Shown here piece after piece: positions 20,536 through 29,363 of a stretch of DNA of 64,000 nt (position 1 is its first letter; every line of letters begins with the position of its first letter). The position numbers and the translations under genes were made by a program. The notes below the pieces were generated by a model. It worked only from the letters and a program-made list of their open reading frames with translations. It searched no databases and was not told the DNA's origin. Source of the DNA: Stenotrophomonas sp046736075 (GTDB lineage Bacteria; Pseudomonadota; Gammaproteobacteria; Xanthomonadales; Xanthomonadaceae); the NCBI RefSeq assembly GCF_046736075.1, contig NZ_CP177163.1, positions 2,232,001 through 2,296,000 of the forward strand, read 5' to 3'.

Positions 20536-21443
20536 ACAAGACCCTCAAGCGTGCTTTCCCGGTCGTGCTGACCCTCGTGGCAGTGCTCGCCGCCGTGCTG
20601 GTGCTGCGCCATCTGTGGTCGTACTACATGGATGAGCCGTGGACGCGCGATGCGCACGTCAGCGCGGATGTGGTGCAGGTGGCCCCGGACGTGTCCGGGC
20701 TGGTGGAAGCGGTGAAGGTGGCCGACAACCAGCCGGTGAAGCGTGGCGAGGTGTTGTTCGTGGTGGACCGGGCGCGCTACCAGATCGCGCTGGAACAGGC
20801 CCAGGCCGCGCTCGGCGAACGCCGCGCGACGCTGGAGCAGCTGCGCCGCGAGATCGCCCGCGACCGCAGCCTGGCCGACCTGGTGGCCGCCGAGGACGCC
20901 GAAGTGCGCCGCGCCAAGCTGCAGGCCGCGCAGGCGTCGATGGCCACCGCACAGGCCGCCGTGGACCTGGCCCGGCTCAACCTGGCCCGTACCGAGGTGC
21001 GCAGCCCCAGCGACGGTCACGTCAACGACCGCACCGTGCGGGCCGGCGACTACGTGACCGCCGGGCGGCCGGTGATGGCGGTGCTGGACACCGGCTCGTT
21101 CCGCGTTGATGGCTACTTCGAGGAAACCCGCCTGCGCGGCGTGCATGCCGGGCAGAAGGTCGACATCCGCCTGATGGGCGAAGCCCAGCCCCTGCAGGGC
21201 CATGTGCAGAGCATCGCCGCCGGCATCGAGGACCGTTACCGCAGCGAAGGCAGCAGCCTGCTGCCGAACGTGACCCCGGCCTTCGACTGGGTGCGCCTGG
21301 CCCAGCGCATTCCGGTGCGCATCCATATCGACCGCGTGCCGGCCGGCGTGAACCTGATCGCCGGGCGCACCGCCACGGTGACCATCCAGCCGGAGACGGA
21401 CACGGCCGCCCCTGCCGCACACCCGGCACAGGCGGCACTGTGA
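20532..21443 (+). CDS. HlyD/EmrA-type membrane fusion protein
   Basis: A 303-aa periplasmic adaptor anchored by one N-terminal membrane segment (residues ~9-30). It has the split biotinyl-lipoyl and alpha-hairpin layout: PDVSGLVEAVKVADNQPVKRG early, a helical hairpin, then LARTEVRSPSDGHVNDRTVR and a beta-barrel region. It joins the inner-membrane FUSC pump to the outer-membrane channel. The start is the GTG overlapping the DUF1656 stop; the end overlaps the next gene's GTG by 4 nt. Confidence 0.92.
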   Translation: MNKTLKRAFPVVLTLVAVLAAVLVLRHLWSYYMDEPWTRDAHVSADVVQVAPDVSGLVEAVKVADNQPVKRGEVLFVVDRARYQIALEQAQAALGERRATLEQLRREIARDRSLADLVAAEDAEVRRAKLQAAQASMATAQAAVDLARLNLARTEVRSPSDGHVNDRTVRAGDYVTAGRPVMAVLDTGSFRVDGYFEETRLRGVHAGQKVDIRLMGEAQPLQGHVQSIAAGIEDRYRSEGSSLLPNVTPAFDWVRLAQRIPVRIHIDRVPAGVNLIAGRTATVTIQPETDTAAPAAHPAQAAL

Positions 21444-22894
21444 AGCGCCCTGCCCTCCACCGCGTCGCATTCGCGCTGGCGCTGACCGGCCTGGCGGCGT
21501 GCCGCACGGTCGGCCCCGACTACGCCGTACCGGCCGGCGCGGCGTTCCAGCGGCCGGAGGCCAATGCCGCCTTCCTGGACACCGGCAACCCGCAGGTGGC
21601 GCCGGGCGCCGAACTGCCGGCACGCTGGTGGGAGCTGTACCAGGACACCACGCTCAACGCGCTGGTGCAGCAGGCACTGCGCGACAACGTCGAGCTGAAG
21701 GTCGCCACGGCCAACCTGCGCCGTGCCGCTGCCGTGTACGAGCAGGCGCTGGACGCCGGGGGCATCGAGTACGAGGCCGAGGCCGGCGTGAGCCGCGCGC
21801 AGCTGTCCGCCGAATCGTTCCTGCTGGAACACGAACTGCCGCCGATCAACCTGGCCGACGGCAAATTCGCGGTGTCCTACCAGTTCGACCTGTTCGGCAA
21901 GCTCAAGCGCGCCGCCGAGGCCGCGCACGCCGACGAACAGGCCACCGCAGCAGCGTTGGACCTGGCGCGCGTCTCGCTGGTGGCGCAGGTGGCCGGCAGC
22001 TATGTCGAGATCTGCCATGCCAACCATGAGCTGCACGTGGCCGAGCACTCGCTGCAGCTGCAGCAGCGCAGCCGCGCGGTGACCCAGCGCCTGATCGCCG
22101 CCGGCCGCGGTACACCGCCGGAGCTGGCCCGTGCCAACGCACAGGTCGCGATGCTGGAGGCGGCGCTGCCACCGCTGCGCGCGCACCGCCAGGCCTCGGA
22201 GTACCAGTTGGCCGCCCTGCTCGGCCAGACCCCGGGCCAGCTCCCGGCGGGCGTGAGCGACTGCAGCCATGCCCCCACCCTGGCCCAGCCGTTGCCGGTG
22301 GGCGATGGCCGCGCCCTGCTGCAGCGCCGGCCCGACATCCGCCAGGCCGAGCGCCGGCTGGCTGCGGCCACCGCGCGGATCGGCGTCGCCACCGCCGAGC
22401 TGTACCCGGACATCCGCCTGGGCGCGTCGGTCGGCGCCGCCGGCCTGCTCGAGGATTTCGGCACGCCGTTGACCCAGCAGTGGTCGATCGGCCCGTTGAT
22501 TTCCTGGACCCTGCCGTCGTCGGGCACGCATGCCCGCATCCACGCCACCGAAGCCGGTGCCGATGCGGCGCTGGCCGAGTTCGACCACAGCGTGCTGCAG
22601 GCGTTGCGCGAAACCCAGACCGCGCTCAGCCGCTACGCACAGGACCTGCAGCGCCTGCAGTCGCTGCAGGTGGCGCAGCAGCAGGCCGAACTGGCCGCCA
22701 GCCAGAACCGCCGCCTCTACCAGGGCGGGCGCACGCCCTACCTGGCCAGCCTGGATGCGGACCGCACGCTGGTCTCGGCCGATGCCACCCTGGCCAATGC
22801 GCAGGCGCAGGTCTCGCGCGACCAGATCCAGGTGTTCCTGGTGCTGGGCGGCGGCTGGAATGCCGACGCCGTCGCCGCCCCGGCGGCGCCCTGA
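21440..22894 (+). CDS. Outer-membrane efflux lipoprotein (NodT/OMF family)
   Basis: A 484-aa TolC-like channel of the NodT type. A lipoprotein signal ends in LTGLAAC (lipid-modified Cys ~21), followed by RTVGPDYAVP, the usual NodT start. Two OEP repeats are visible, including SYQFDLFGKLKRAAEAA and RRPDIRQAERRLAAATARIG. It starts with GTG overlapping the HlyD stop, and the FUSC gene follows 3 bp after its end. It forms the outer-membrane exit of the pump. Confidence 0.93.
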   Translation: MKRPALHRVAFALALTGLAACRTVGPDYAVPAGAAFQRPEANAAFLDTGNPQVAPGAELPARWWELYQDTTLNALVQQALRDNVELKVATANLRRAAAVYEQALDAGGIEYEAEAGVSRAQLSAESFLLEHELPPINLADGKFAVSYQFDLFGKLKRAAEAAHADEQATAAALDLARVSLVAQVAGSYVEICHANHELHVAEHSLQLQQRSRAVTQRLIAAGRGTPPELARANAQVAMLEAALPPLRAHRQASEYQLAALLGQTPGQLPAGVSDCSHAPTLAQPLPVGDGRALLQRRPDIRQAERRLAAATARIGVATAELYPDIRLGASVGAAGLLEDFGTPLTQQWSIGPLISWTLPSSGTHARIHATEAGADAALAEFDHSVLQALRETQTALSRYAQDLQRLQSLQVAQQQAELAASQNRRLYQGGRTPYLASLDADRTLVSADATLANAQAQVSRDQIQVFLVLGGGWNADAVAAPAAP

Positions 22895-22897
22895 GCC

Positions 22898-24943
22898 ATG
22901 CTGCTGCTCGACCGCCAGGCGTGGCTGTTCTCGGTGAAGACCTTCCTGGCCGCGCTCGCCGCGCTGTACATCGGGCTGGCCGGCAACCTGTCGCGCCCGT
23001 ACTGGGCGATGGCCACGGTATACATCGTGACCCAGCCGATGCTGGGGCCAACGCGTGCCAAGGGCGTGTACCGCATCGTTGGCACGCTGATTGCCGGCGC
23101 GGCCACGCTGTGGATGCTGCCGCACCTGGTGGAGACGCCGCTGCTGCTGAGCGCGGCGATGTCGCTGTGGTTGTCGGCGTGCCTATTCATCGCCCTGCTC
23201 AACCGGGGCCCGCGCGGCTACGCGTTCCTGCTGGCCGGCTACACCACCGCGTTCATCGGTTTTCCGGCGGTGACCTCGCCGGACACCATCTTCGACACGG
23301 TGGTGGCGCGCAGCGAGGAAATCATCCTGGGCACGGTGGTGGCGGTGCTGTTCGCCTCGCTGTTCTTCCCGACGTCGGTGCGGCCGATGCTGCGCTCGCG
23401 GATCGGCAACTGGATGGGCGATGCGGCGCAGTGGTGCCGCCAGATCCTCACCCGTGGCCACGCGCACGCGCCGCGCAACCGGCTGGCGGCCGACCTGGTG
23501 CAGTTCGAGGCGCTGATCGAGTTCCTGCGCCGCGATGACCCGCGCCACGCGGGGGCTGCGGTGTCGATGGAGCGCCTGCGCGAGCGCATGCTGCTGATGC
23601 TGCCGGTGCTGTCGTCCATCGCCGACCGGCTGGGGGCGTTGCGCGCCGGCGGACGCGCGCTGCCGCCGGGCCTGGAACCACTGGTGGACGACATCGCGCA
23701 GTGGCTGGAACACCCGGGGCGCTCCAGCGCCAGCGGGTATGCGGCGCTGCGCGAGCGCATCCGTGCGCTGAAGCCGGCCGTGGACGGCGAACTGGACCAC
23801 CTGCTGCTGGTCACCCTGCTGCTGCGCCTGGAGGAGCTGGTGGACCTGTGGCAGGACTGCACGTCGCTGCAGCAGGCCATCGAAGAGGGCACCGCGCCGC
23901 GCGATGCCACCCACTACCGCATCCGTGCCAGGCGCGGGGGCGATGCGCGCCATGTTGATTACGGCATGGCGCTGTTCTCGGCCGCCAGCGCCGGCGTGGC
24001 GCTGATGACCTACTGCGCCCTGTGGATCGGCCTGGGCTGGGAGGGCGGTGGCAACGGCGCGATGATGGCTGCGGTAGCCGCCGCCTTCTTCGCCGCGCAG
24101 GACGACCCCGCGCCGAGCATGCTGTCCTTCCTGCTGTGGGCGATCGTGGCCAGCCTGGTGGCCGGCGTGTACCTGTTCGGCATCTTCCCGGCGGTGCACG
24201 ACTTCGGCAGCCTGGCCCTGGTGCTGGCGGTGATCTTCCTGCCGCTGGGGCTGCTGCTGCACCGGCCGCAGACGGCCCTGATCGGGCTGCCGCTGACGGT
24301 CAACCTGGTGGCGCTGCTCAATGTGCAGAACACCTACAACGCCAACATCCAGAGCTTCATCAACTCTTCGGTGGCGATGTTCATCGGCATTGGTTTCGCG
24401 GTGGTGATGACCCGCCTGTTCCGCTCCGTCGGTGCCGAATGGACCGCACGGCGGCTGGTCCGCCAGGGCTGGAGCACGCTGGCCGAAGCCGCCGAAGGCC
24501 GCGGCCAGCAGGACCGCCAGCAGTTCGCCGCGCGCATGCTGGACCTGCTGGGCCTGCTCGCTCCGCGCCTGGCCGCCACCCCGGAGGGCAGCGACATCGC
24601 CTCGGTGGACATGCTCACCGAAGCGCGCATCGGCCTGAACATCCTGCAGCTGCGCCGCGCCCGGCATGGCCTGCCCGAGGCCAGCGCACAGGCAATCGAG
24701 GCGATCCTGGACGACGTGGCCGCGCACTACCGCGCGCAGGTCGCGCAGCGGCGGCCGCTGCCGGCGCCGGAAGGCCTGCAGGCGCGCCTGGATGCCTCGC
24801 TCAAGCGCGTGCAGACGGTGGACCCGGGCAAGGCGCGCGACGAGGCGTTGATGGGGGTGCTGGGCCTGCGCTACGGGCTGTTCCCGGAACGCGTGCCCGT
24901 GCCGGCCGAGCCCGCCGCCGACGCGGTACCGGCCGCGCGCTGA
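22898..24943 (+). CDS. FUSC family aromatic acid / fusaric acid efflux protein
   Basis: A 681-aa inner-membrane protein of the FUSC/AaeB family. It starts with five or six membrane segments (SVKTFLAALAALYIGLAGNL, ATVYIVTQPMLGPTRAKG), has a soluble middle (~165-345), a second membrane block (~355-510), and a soluble tail ending in a Pro/Ala-rich stretch. It is the pump of the marR operon. Relatives export p-hydroxybenzoate, fusaric acid or other aromatic acids and drugs. Together with the upstream genes it makes a full tripartite system. Confidence 0.91.
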   Translation: MLLLDRQAWLFSVKTFLAALAALYIGLAGNLSRPYWAMATVYIVTQPMLGPTRAKGVYRIVGTLIAGAATLWMLPHLVETPLLLSAAMSLWLSACLFIALLNRGPRGYAFLLAGYTTAFIGFPAVTSPDTIFDTVVARSEEIILGTVVAVLFASLFFPTSVRPMLRSRIGNWMGDAAQWCRQILTRGHAHAPRNRLAADLVQFEALIEFLRRDDPRHAGAAVSMERLRERMLLMLPVLSSIADRLGALRAGGRALPPGLEPLVDDIAQWLEHPGRSSASGYAALRERIRALKPAVDGELDHLLLVTLLLRLEELVDLWQDCTSLQQAIEEGTAPRDATHYRIRARRGGDARHVDYGMALFSAASAGVALMTYCALWIGLGWEGGGNGAMMAAVAAAFFAAQDDPAPSMLSFLLWAIVASLVAGVYLFGIFPAVHDFGSLALVLAVIFLPLGLLLHRPQTALIGLPLTVNLVALLNVQNTYNANIQSFINSSVAMFIGIGFAVVMTRLFRSVGAEWTARRLVRQGWSTLAEAAEGRGQQDRQQFAARMLDLLGLLAPRLAATPEGSDIASVDMLTEARIGLNILQLRRARHGLPEASAQAIEAILDDVAAHYRAQVAQRRPLPAPEGLQARLDASLKRVQTVDPGKARDEALMGVLGLRYGLFPERVPVPAEPAADAVPAAR

Positions 24944-25078
24944 GCCACCGGCGCGGGTTGGCAGACGCCGACAACGCCGTGCAACACCCTGCCCGCCGCC
25001 GCCGCGCCGGCGTGGCTATACAGCAGGTGCATCGGGCACCGCGCTGCCTGCGATGCGACTCTTTCCGGAGACCTGCGC

Positions 25079-25990
25079 ATGCACGCCGCCCCGCTCACCC
25101 CTTCGCCACCGCTGCACGCGGTGCATTGCCTGGCCGCCCCCTTGCCGGCGGCGCCAGGTCCGCAGCTGTTCACCCTGGACACGCTCGGCCTGCCGGCCTC
25201 GTTTCTGGATGAGGTGGCCCGCCATGCCGACAGCCTGTGCTGGGACCCCTACGACGTCCAGGTGCGGCGGCGGCGCGTCCTGCAGCGCTACCGCTGCATC
25301 CTGGCCGCGCCGCAGCGCGCGCTGCTCGATGCCTGCGATGGGGATGCCGCCCATCCGGCGTGGCCGGCGCTGCTGGACGGACTGCCGGGCATCCTGGCCG
25401 ATGCGTTGCGCCGCATCGCGCCGCACCGGCGACGTGCGATGCGCGCCTACCACGCCGAACGCCGGGTGGACGGCAGCTGGTGGCTGCAGCCCCTGGACGA
25501 GACCGGCTTCGAGCAACCCGGCACCGCCGATCGTATCGCGCGCCGCCAGTTCGCACCGCTGTCGCCCGCGCTGAGCAACCATCCGGGCCTGCAGCGGCTG
25601 CTCGCCTGCGTGGCCGAAACCGTGCATGCACGCCGCGCCGCCACCCGGCTGCGGCTGGTGGTGCACCAGATGCTGACGGTTGCCGGTATCGCCGGCGGCA
25701 CCGAGCCCGCCCCCGAAGGCATCCACCAGGACGGGGCGGACTTCATCGTGTCGGCGCTGGTGGTGCGCCGGCGCGGCATCCACGGCGGGGTGTCGCGGGT
25801 GCGACGCGGTCCGACCGGCCCGGTCCACCTGGAACGCACGCTGGCCGAAGGCGAAGGCATCTTCCAGCCGGATACGCGCTCGCCGTGGTGGCACGAGGTC
25901 AGCACGATCCATGCCGATGCGGCTGCATTCGAGGGCTATCGGATGATCCTCGGGGTGGATGCCCACCTCCTGCCCGACGCCAGCGCATGA
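25079..25990 (+). CDS. 2OG-Fe(II) dioxygenase family protein (PF10014-like)
   Basis: A 303-aa soluble protein. The C-terminal half has the HxD iron motif in EGIHQDGADFIVSAL, the family GGVSRVRRG segment, a probable distal His in SPWWHEVSTIHAD and an Arg in GYRMILGV for the 2-oxoglutarate carboxylate. This group includes amino-acid hydroxylases such as bacterial isoleucine dioxygenase; the substrate here is unknown. The N-terminal 90 residues are less conserved. RBS GGAG lies 9 nt before the ATG. Its stop overlaps the next start (ATGA), tying it to the membrane-protein genes downstream. Confidence 0.78.
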   Translation: MHAAPLTPSPPLHAVHCLAAPLPAAPGPQLFTLDTLGLPASFLDEVARHADSLCWDPYDVQVRRRRVLQRYRCILAAPQRALLDACDGDAAHPAWPALLDGLPGILADALRRIAPHRRRAMRAYHAERRVDGSWWLQPLDETGFEQPGTADRIARRQFAPLSPALSNHPGLQRLLACVAETVHARRAATRLRLVVHQMLTVAGIAGGTEPAPEGIHQDGADFIVSALVVRRRGIHGGVSRVRRGPTGPVHLERTLAEGEGIFQPDTRSPWWHEVSTIHADAAAFEGYRMILGVDAHLLPDASA

Positions 25991-26808
25991 GCGGGGGCGC
26001 ACCGCGCCGTGCGCCCCCGCGTTCCGGGCAACGCGCGCGCACGCCGTCGGCCTGGCGTGCCCGGCTGCTGCGGCTGCTGCATCTGGTCGCCGAACAGGCG
26101 CTGCCGCTGACCATCGCCGGCGTCTCCTTTGTGATCGCGCTCGATGCGTGGTTGTCGGCGCGGCCGGTGTTGTGGGAGCACCAGCGCGCGCTGGCCTCGC
26201 TGTCGATCGGCAGCGAACTGGACGCCGAGGACACCACCGGCATCGATACCCGCCACACCATCACCATCAGCAATGTCGGCGAGCTGAGCTTTGCGGTGCT
26301 GGATGTGCAGGTCGGCTTGGCGCTGGCCGAGGGCATGCAGGCGCCGTGGCTGCAGAACACCTTGCTGCAGGAAACGCCCGGCGCACTGCCGATCGGCCTG
26401 CGTCCCTTCCACCTGGAAGCGGCACGCGACGGCCGCAGCGCGCGCTTCGCCTTCGGCGCGGAGGCTTCCGGCTGGCACATCATCGATCCGGGGCGCTCGG
26501 TGGAACTGGTGTTCGCCCAACCGGTACAGGGCTACGGTCGGCTGGGCATCACCGTGGAAGTGTTCACCCAGCCGCTGCGGATGGGCGCGATGGCCGACCA
26601 GATCACCGTCGAACGCATCATCGCCGGGCGACGCCGCCAGGTGTTCCCCGAATCCGGGCCGGACGAGGTGTCCGACCTGGGCGTGTTTCCGTACAGCGCG
26701 GCCAGCGTGGTCACCCTGTCCGATGCCGCCGCCACGCGGGCCGCGCCAACGGTGGGCACGCCGGCGGCACGCCGCGCACGCCGCTGGAACGACGCGGCAA
26801 ATCCCTGA
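25987..26808 (+). CDS. Unknown single-pass membrane protein with large extracytoplasmic domain
   Basis: A 273-aa protein of no family I recognise. A basic Arg/Pro-rich N-terminus (1-35) precedes one membrane segment (about 38-56, LPLTIAGVSFVIALDAWL); the remaining ~215 residues are beta-rich and probably periplasmic (TRHTITISNVGELSFAVLDV looks like an Ig-like strand pattern). It is translationally coupled to the dioxygenase (ATGA) and followed after 92 bp by a multi-pass protein. It may be a structural partner in the 25-32 kb cluster. Confidence 0.7.
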   Translation: MSGGAPRRAPPRSGQRARTPSAWRARLLRLLHLVAEQALPLTIAGVSFVIALDAWLSARPVLWEHQRALASLSIGSELDAEDTTGIDTRHTITISNVGELSFAVLDVQVGLALAEGMQAPWLQNTLLQETPGALPIGLRPFHLEAARDGRSARFAFGAEASGWHIIDPGRSVELVFAQPVQGYGRLGITVEVFTQPLRMGAMADQITVERIIAGRRRQVFPESGPDEVSDLGVFPYSAASVVTLSDAAATRAAPTVGTPAARRARRWNDAANP

Positions 26809-26900
26809 AACAGCACGACCGGCACCGCGCCGGGCGGCGCCCTATATCTGTGCAGTCGCGCGCCAGACGCGCCGAATCCGTTTCCGCAAGGAGTGCTGCG

Positions 26901-27986
26901 ATGCCATTGCCTGCTGAGCCGACGTCCGCCGCCGCCCTCGATGCCGCGCGCCAGCGGCGTGCCTTTGTGCGGATGGCGCTGGTGCGCATCGTGGCGCTGT
27001 TGTGCGCGGTACTGCTCGGCCTGTGCGCCCCTGCCGCGCCGGCCCATGCCGACGACCTGCCGCGCGTCACCCGCCTGCACGGTCACCTGGAGCTGGACTA
27101 CACCGTGGAGGTACACGTGGAGAATCTGGCCGCGTGGGCCATCCACAACGACCCGCGCCAACTGGTGCCCTACATCGATGGGCGCGCCCTGCCCGGCAAC
27201 GCACCCGAGGCGATCGACCTGGCGCACGGGCGGCTGCTGTTCCACCTGCGCATCTCCGACGACAACCGCGCGGTATGGATGGATCTGCTCGGTTCACCGG
27301 CCGGGCTGCGCCGCCCGGTGACCTTCAGCGTGGGGCGGGTGGACGGCGCGCCGTTCGACACCCACCACGATGGCAGCCAGCGCGTGCTGCTGACCGTGAT
27401 CTCGCCGGTGTACGGCACCATCGCGCTTGTCCTGGTGGTGCTCATGCTGGCGATCTTCGTGCACCTGGCGCGCACCACCAGCATCATCCGCAAACCAGGC
27501 CCCGGCCCGCACCAGCCCTACGACCTCGGGCGCTTCCAGATGGCCGTGTGGTTCTTCCTGATCTACGTGTCCTACACCGCGATCTGGCTGGTCACCGATG
27601 CCACCGACACCATCCATCCCTCACTGCTGGCCCTGCTCGGCATCAGCGCCGGCACCGCGCTCAGCGAGGCGATGATCGATGCCGGCAGCGCGCAGCGGCG
27701 TTCCGCACCGCCCACCGATCCTGCAGCCGACGCGCCCGCGACAGCGCAGGCACCGATACCACCGTTGGCCCGCTCGCAGGGGCTGCTGCACGACCTGCTC
27801 TCGGACGCGCAGGGCTACCGCTTCGACCGTTTCCAGATCTTCGCGTTCACCTTGATCCTCGGCGTGATCTTCATCGCCGATGTCTACAACAAGCTGAGCA
27901 TGCCCGAGCTGAGCCCGACGTTGCTGGGGCTGATGGGCCTGAGCTCGGGCACTTACATCGGTTTCAAATTTCCCGACCGCACATGA
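26901..27986 (+). CDS. Unknown multi-pass membrane protein with periplasmic domain and duplicated membrane module
   Basis: A 361-aa protein. A signal or first membrane segment (~25-50, ending AHA-DD) is followed by a ~115-residue periplasmic domain, a membrane segment at 167-190, and two similar membrane modules: 210-258 (GRFQMAVWFFLIYVSY then SLLALLGISAGT) and 309-357 (DRFQIFAFTLILGVIF then TLLGLMGLSSGTYIGFK). A Pro/Ala-rich linker separates the modules. The ATG has a strong AAGGAG ribosome site. No family was recognised. It lies between the single-pass protein and the lysozyme gene on the same strand and probably shares their transcript. Confidence 0.75.
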   Translation: MPLPAEPTSAAALDAARQRRAFVRMALVRIVALLCAVLLGLCAPAAPAHADDLPRVTRLHGHLELDYTVEVHVENLAAWAIHNDPRQLVPYIDGRALPGNAPEAIDLAHGRLLFHLRISDDNRAVWMDLLGSPAGLRRPVTFSVGRVDGAPFDTHHDGSQRVLLTVISPVYGTIALVLVVLMLAIFVHLARTTSIIRKPGPGPHQPYDLGRFQMAVWFFLIYVSYTAIWLVTDATDTIHPSLLALLGISAGTALSEAMIDAGSAQRRSAPPTDPAADAPATAQAPIPPLARSQGLLHDLLSDAQGYRFDRFQIFAFTLILGVIFIADVYNKLSMPELSPTLLGLMGLSSGTYIGFKFPDRT

Positions 27987-28047
27987 GCCCGCGCCACCCG
28001 GCGTGGCGACCCACCCTGGATGCGCCCAGACCACACGAGGAACCACG

Positions 28048-28548
28048 ATGAACACCATGACACTCAGCCAGCAGGGAATCGACTGGCTCAAGCAGGCGGA
28101 AGGCCAGCGCCTGCACCCCTATGACGACCAGACCGGCAAACCGATCACCGCCTGGGTGCCCGGCGCCACCGTCGGCTACGGCCATCTGATCGTGGCGACC
28201 GAATGGAAGACGCTCGGCAGGGTGATCACGCTGGAGGAAGCGGAGGCATTGCTGCGCCAGGATCTGGCGCCCTTCGAGACGACCGTGCGCGGCTGCATCG
28301 GCGCGACGCTGACCCAGTGCCAGTTCGATGCGTTGACCATCCTGTGCTTCAACATCGGCGGCGGCAGCTTCAAGGCGTCCTCGGTGGTGCAGATGATCAA
28401 CCGCCCGCAGGCCCCGGCGTCCTATGCAACCCTGCAGGCCGCGTGGATGGCCTGGAACCGCTCGCAGGGCAAGGTGATGCAGGGCCTGATCAGGCGGCGC
28501 GCCGCAGAATGGCGCATGTACGACTGCGGCAGCTACGCGCACCTGTGA
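28048..28548 (+). CDS. GH24 T4-type lysozyme (endolysin-like)
   Basis: A 166-aa muramidase of glycoside hydrolase family 24. The catalytic triad of T4-type lysozymes appears as Glu18 (KQAEGQRLHPY), Asp26 or Asp27 and Thr41 (ATVGYGH), with a short insertion between Asp and Thr; CQFDALTILCFNIGGGSF is the usual mid-domain block. It hydrolyses peptidoglycan. No signal peptide or SAR anchor is visible, so it needs another route to the wall. No holin, spanin or other phage genes are nearby; upstream are the unknown membrane proteins. Start at 28048 with GAGG upstream. It ends just before a hairpin facing the convergent minus-strand genes. Confidence 0.88.
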   Translation: MNTMTLSQQGIDWLKQAEGQRLHPYDDQTGKPITAWVPGATVGYGHLIVATEWKTLGRVITLEEAEALLRQDLAPFETTVRGCIGATLTQCQFDALTILCFNIGGGSFKASSVVQMINRPQAPASYATLQAAWMAWNRSQGKVMQGLIRRRAAEWRMYDCGSYAHL

Positions 28549-28558
28549 TGACCTGCGG

Positions 28559-28588
28559 GCAGCCACGGTCGTCCACGACCGTGGCTGC
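28559..28588. terminator. Hairpin between convergent genes
   Basis: A 13-bp perfect stem, GCAGCCACGGTCG (28559-28571) and CGACCGTGGCTGC (28576-28588), with loop TCCA. It lies between the lysozyme stop and the stop of the minus-strand secreted protein. Without a T-run it is only a possible bidirectional terminator; a REP-like element is the alternative. Confidence 0.55.
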
Positions 28589-28596
28589 CGGCGACA

Positions 28597-29334
28597 TCAA
28601 CGCGACGACCGCGTCCAGCGGCAGCCCTCCGCACAGTCGCCGGGCGTCGGTTCGATGTGGACAATGGCGGCATCCCCGGCCTCGCGCACCACCACCCACT
28701 GATCCAGCAGGCGATCGCAGCGGGCGCCGCCGTTGCCCGGCAACGGTGCGTACCAGGCGCCGGCGCGGGTGGCGCCTTCGTAGCGCAGGCTGAGCCGGCA
28801 ACTGTCCGGGCTGCCGAAGACCAGGCGGCTGCCGGTGTCGCCCGGATCGCGGTCGGCCAGCTGCAGCGACGCCAGCGACGCGTCCGGATCGGCGGGGTTG
28901 GCCAGGCCGGTCCACGTACCGCGCAGCGGTGGCGTACGCGCGGCATCGCCTACCGGCCACATCGCCACCTGCAGGGGTGCGCCCTGGGTTCGCACCTGCA
29001 GCGTCGCCTTCCTGCCGTCGACCACCAGCACTACGCGTCCCGGCTGGAACCTGTTGCACCAGCCGCCGTTGCCGGCCGTCACGTCGTAGTGGAACTGGTT
29101 GCCGTCATGGGTGATGAAGCGTGCCTCGAGACGACACGCGCGCCCGGCACCGAACGCGATCAACGCCGGCGCGGTGGCATCGGCCGCGGTGAAGCGCACC
29201 GACGACGGCCGCCCCTCCACCAGGTCGGTGCCGACCCAGGCCAGCGGTGGACTCGAGGCCGATTGCGCCGTGACCAGCGCGGGAGCCAGCAGTGCCAGCA
29301 GGCCCCACGACCGCGGGGAAAGAACTGTGTTCAT
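28597..29334 (-). CDS. Unknown secreted protein with two repeated Cys-containing modules
   Basis: A 245-aa protein with a signal peptide (1-~24, ALVTAQSAS). The mature part is an internal duplication. Module 1 has RACRLEARF then TAGNGGWCNRF and VVLVVDG; module 2 has DSCRLSLRY then PLPGNGGARCDR and WVVVREAG. Each module keeps a CRL Cys and a GNGG-x(1-2)-C Cys, probably a disulfide pair. The C-terminus has a further CAEGC. No family was recognised. It is the last gene of the minus-strand group and reads towards the lysozyme. Confidence 0.75.
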   Translation of the reverse strand: MNTVLSPRSWGLLALLAPALVTAQSASSPPLAWVGTDLVEGRPSSVRFTAADATAPALIAFGAGRACRLEARFITHDGNQFHYDVTAGNGGWCNRFQPGRVVLVVDGRKATLQVRTQGAPLQVAMWPVGDAARTPPLRGTWTGLANPADPDASLASLQLADRDPGDTGSRLVFGSPDSCRLSLRYEGATRAGAWYAPLPGNGGARCDRLLDQWVVVREAGDAAIVHIEPTPGDCAEGCRWTRSSR

Positions 29335-29363
29335 CAGGTGCTCCAGGGTGAAGGGACGGCGGC

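Noticed and set aside
28559..28588. Strong rho-independent terminator
   Set aside because: Stem is perfect but a T-run is missing, so it is reported only as a possible terminator or REP-like hairpin.
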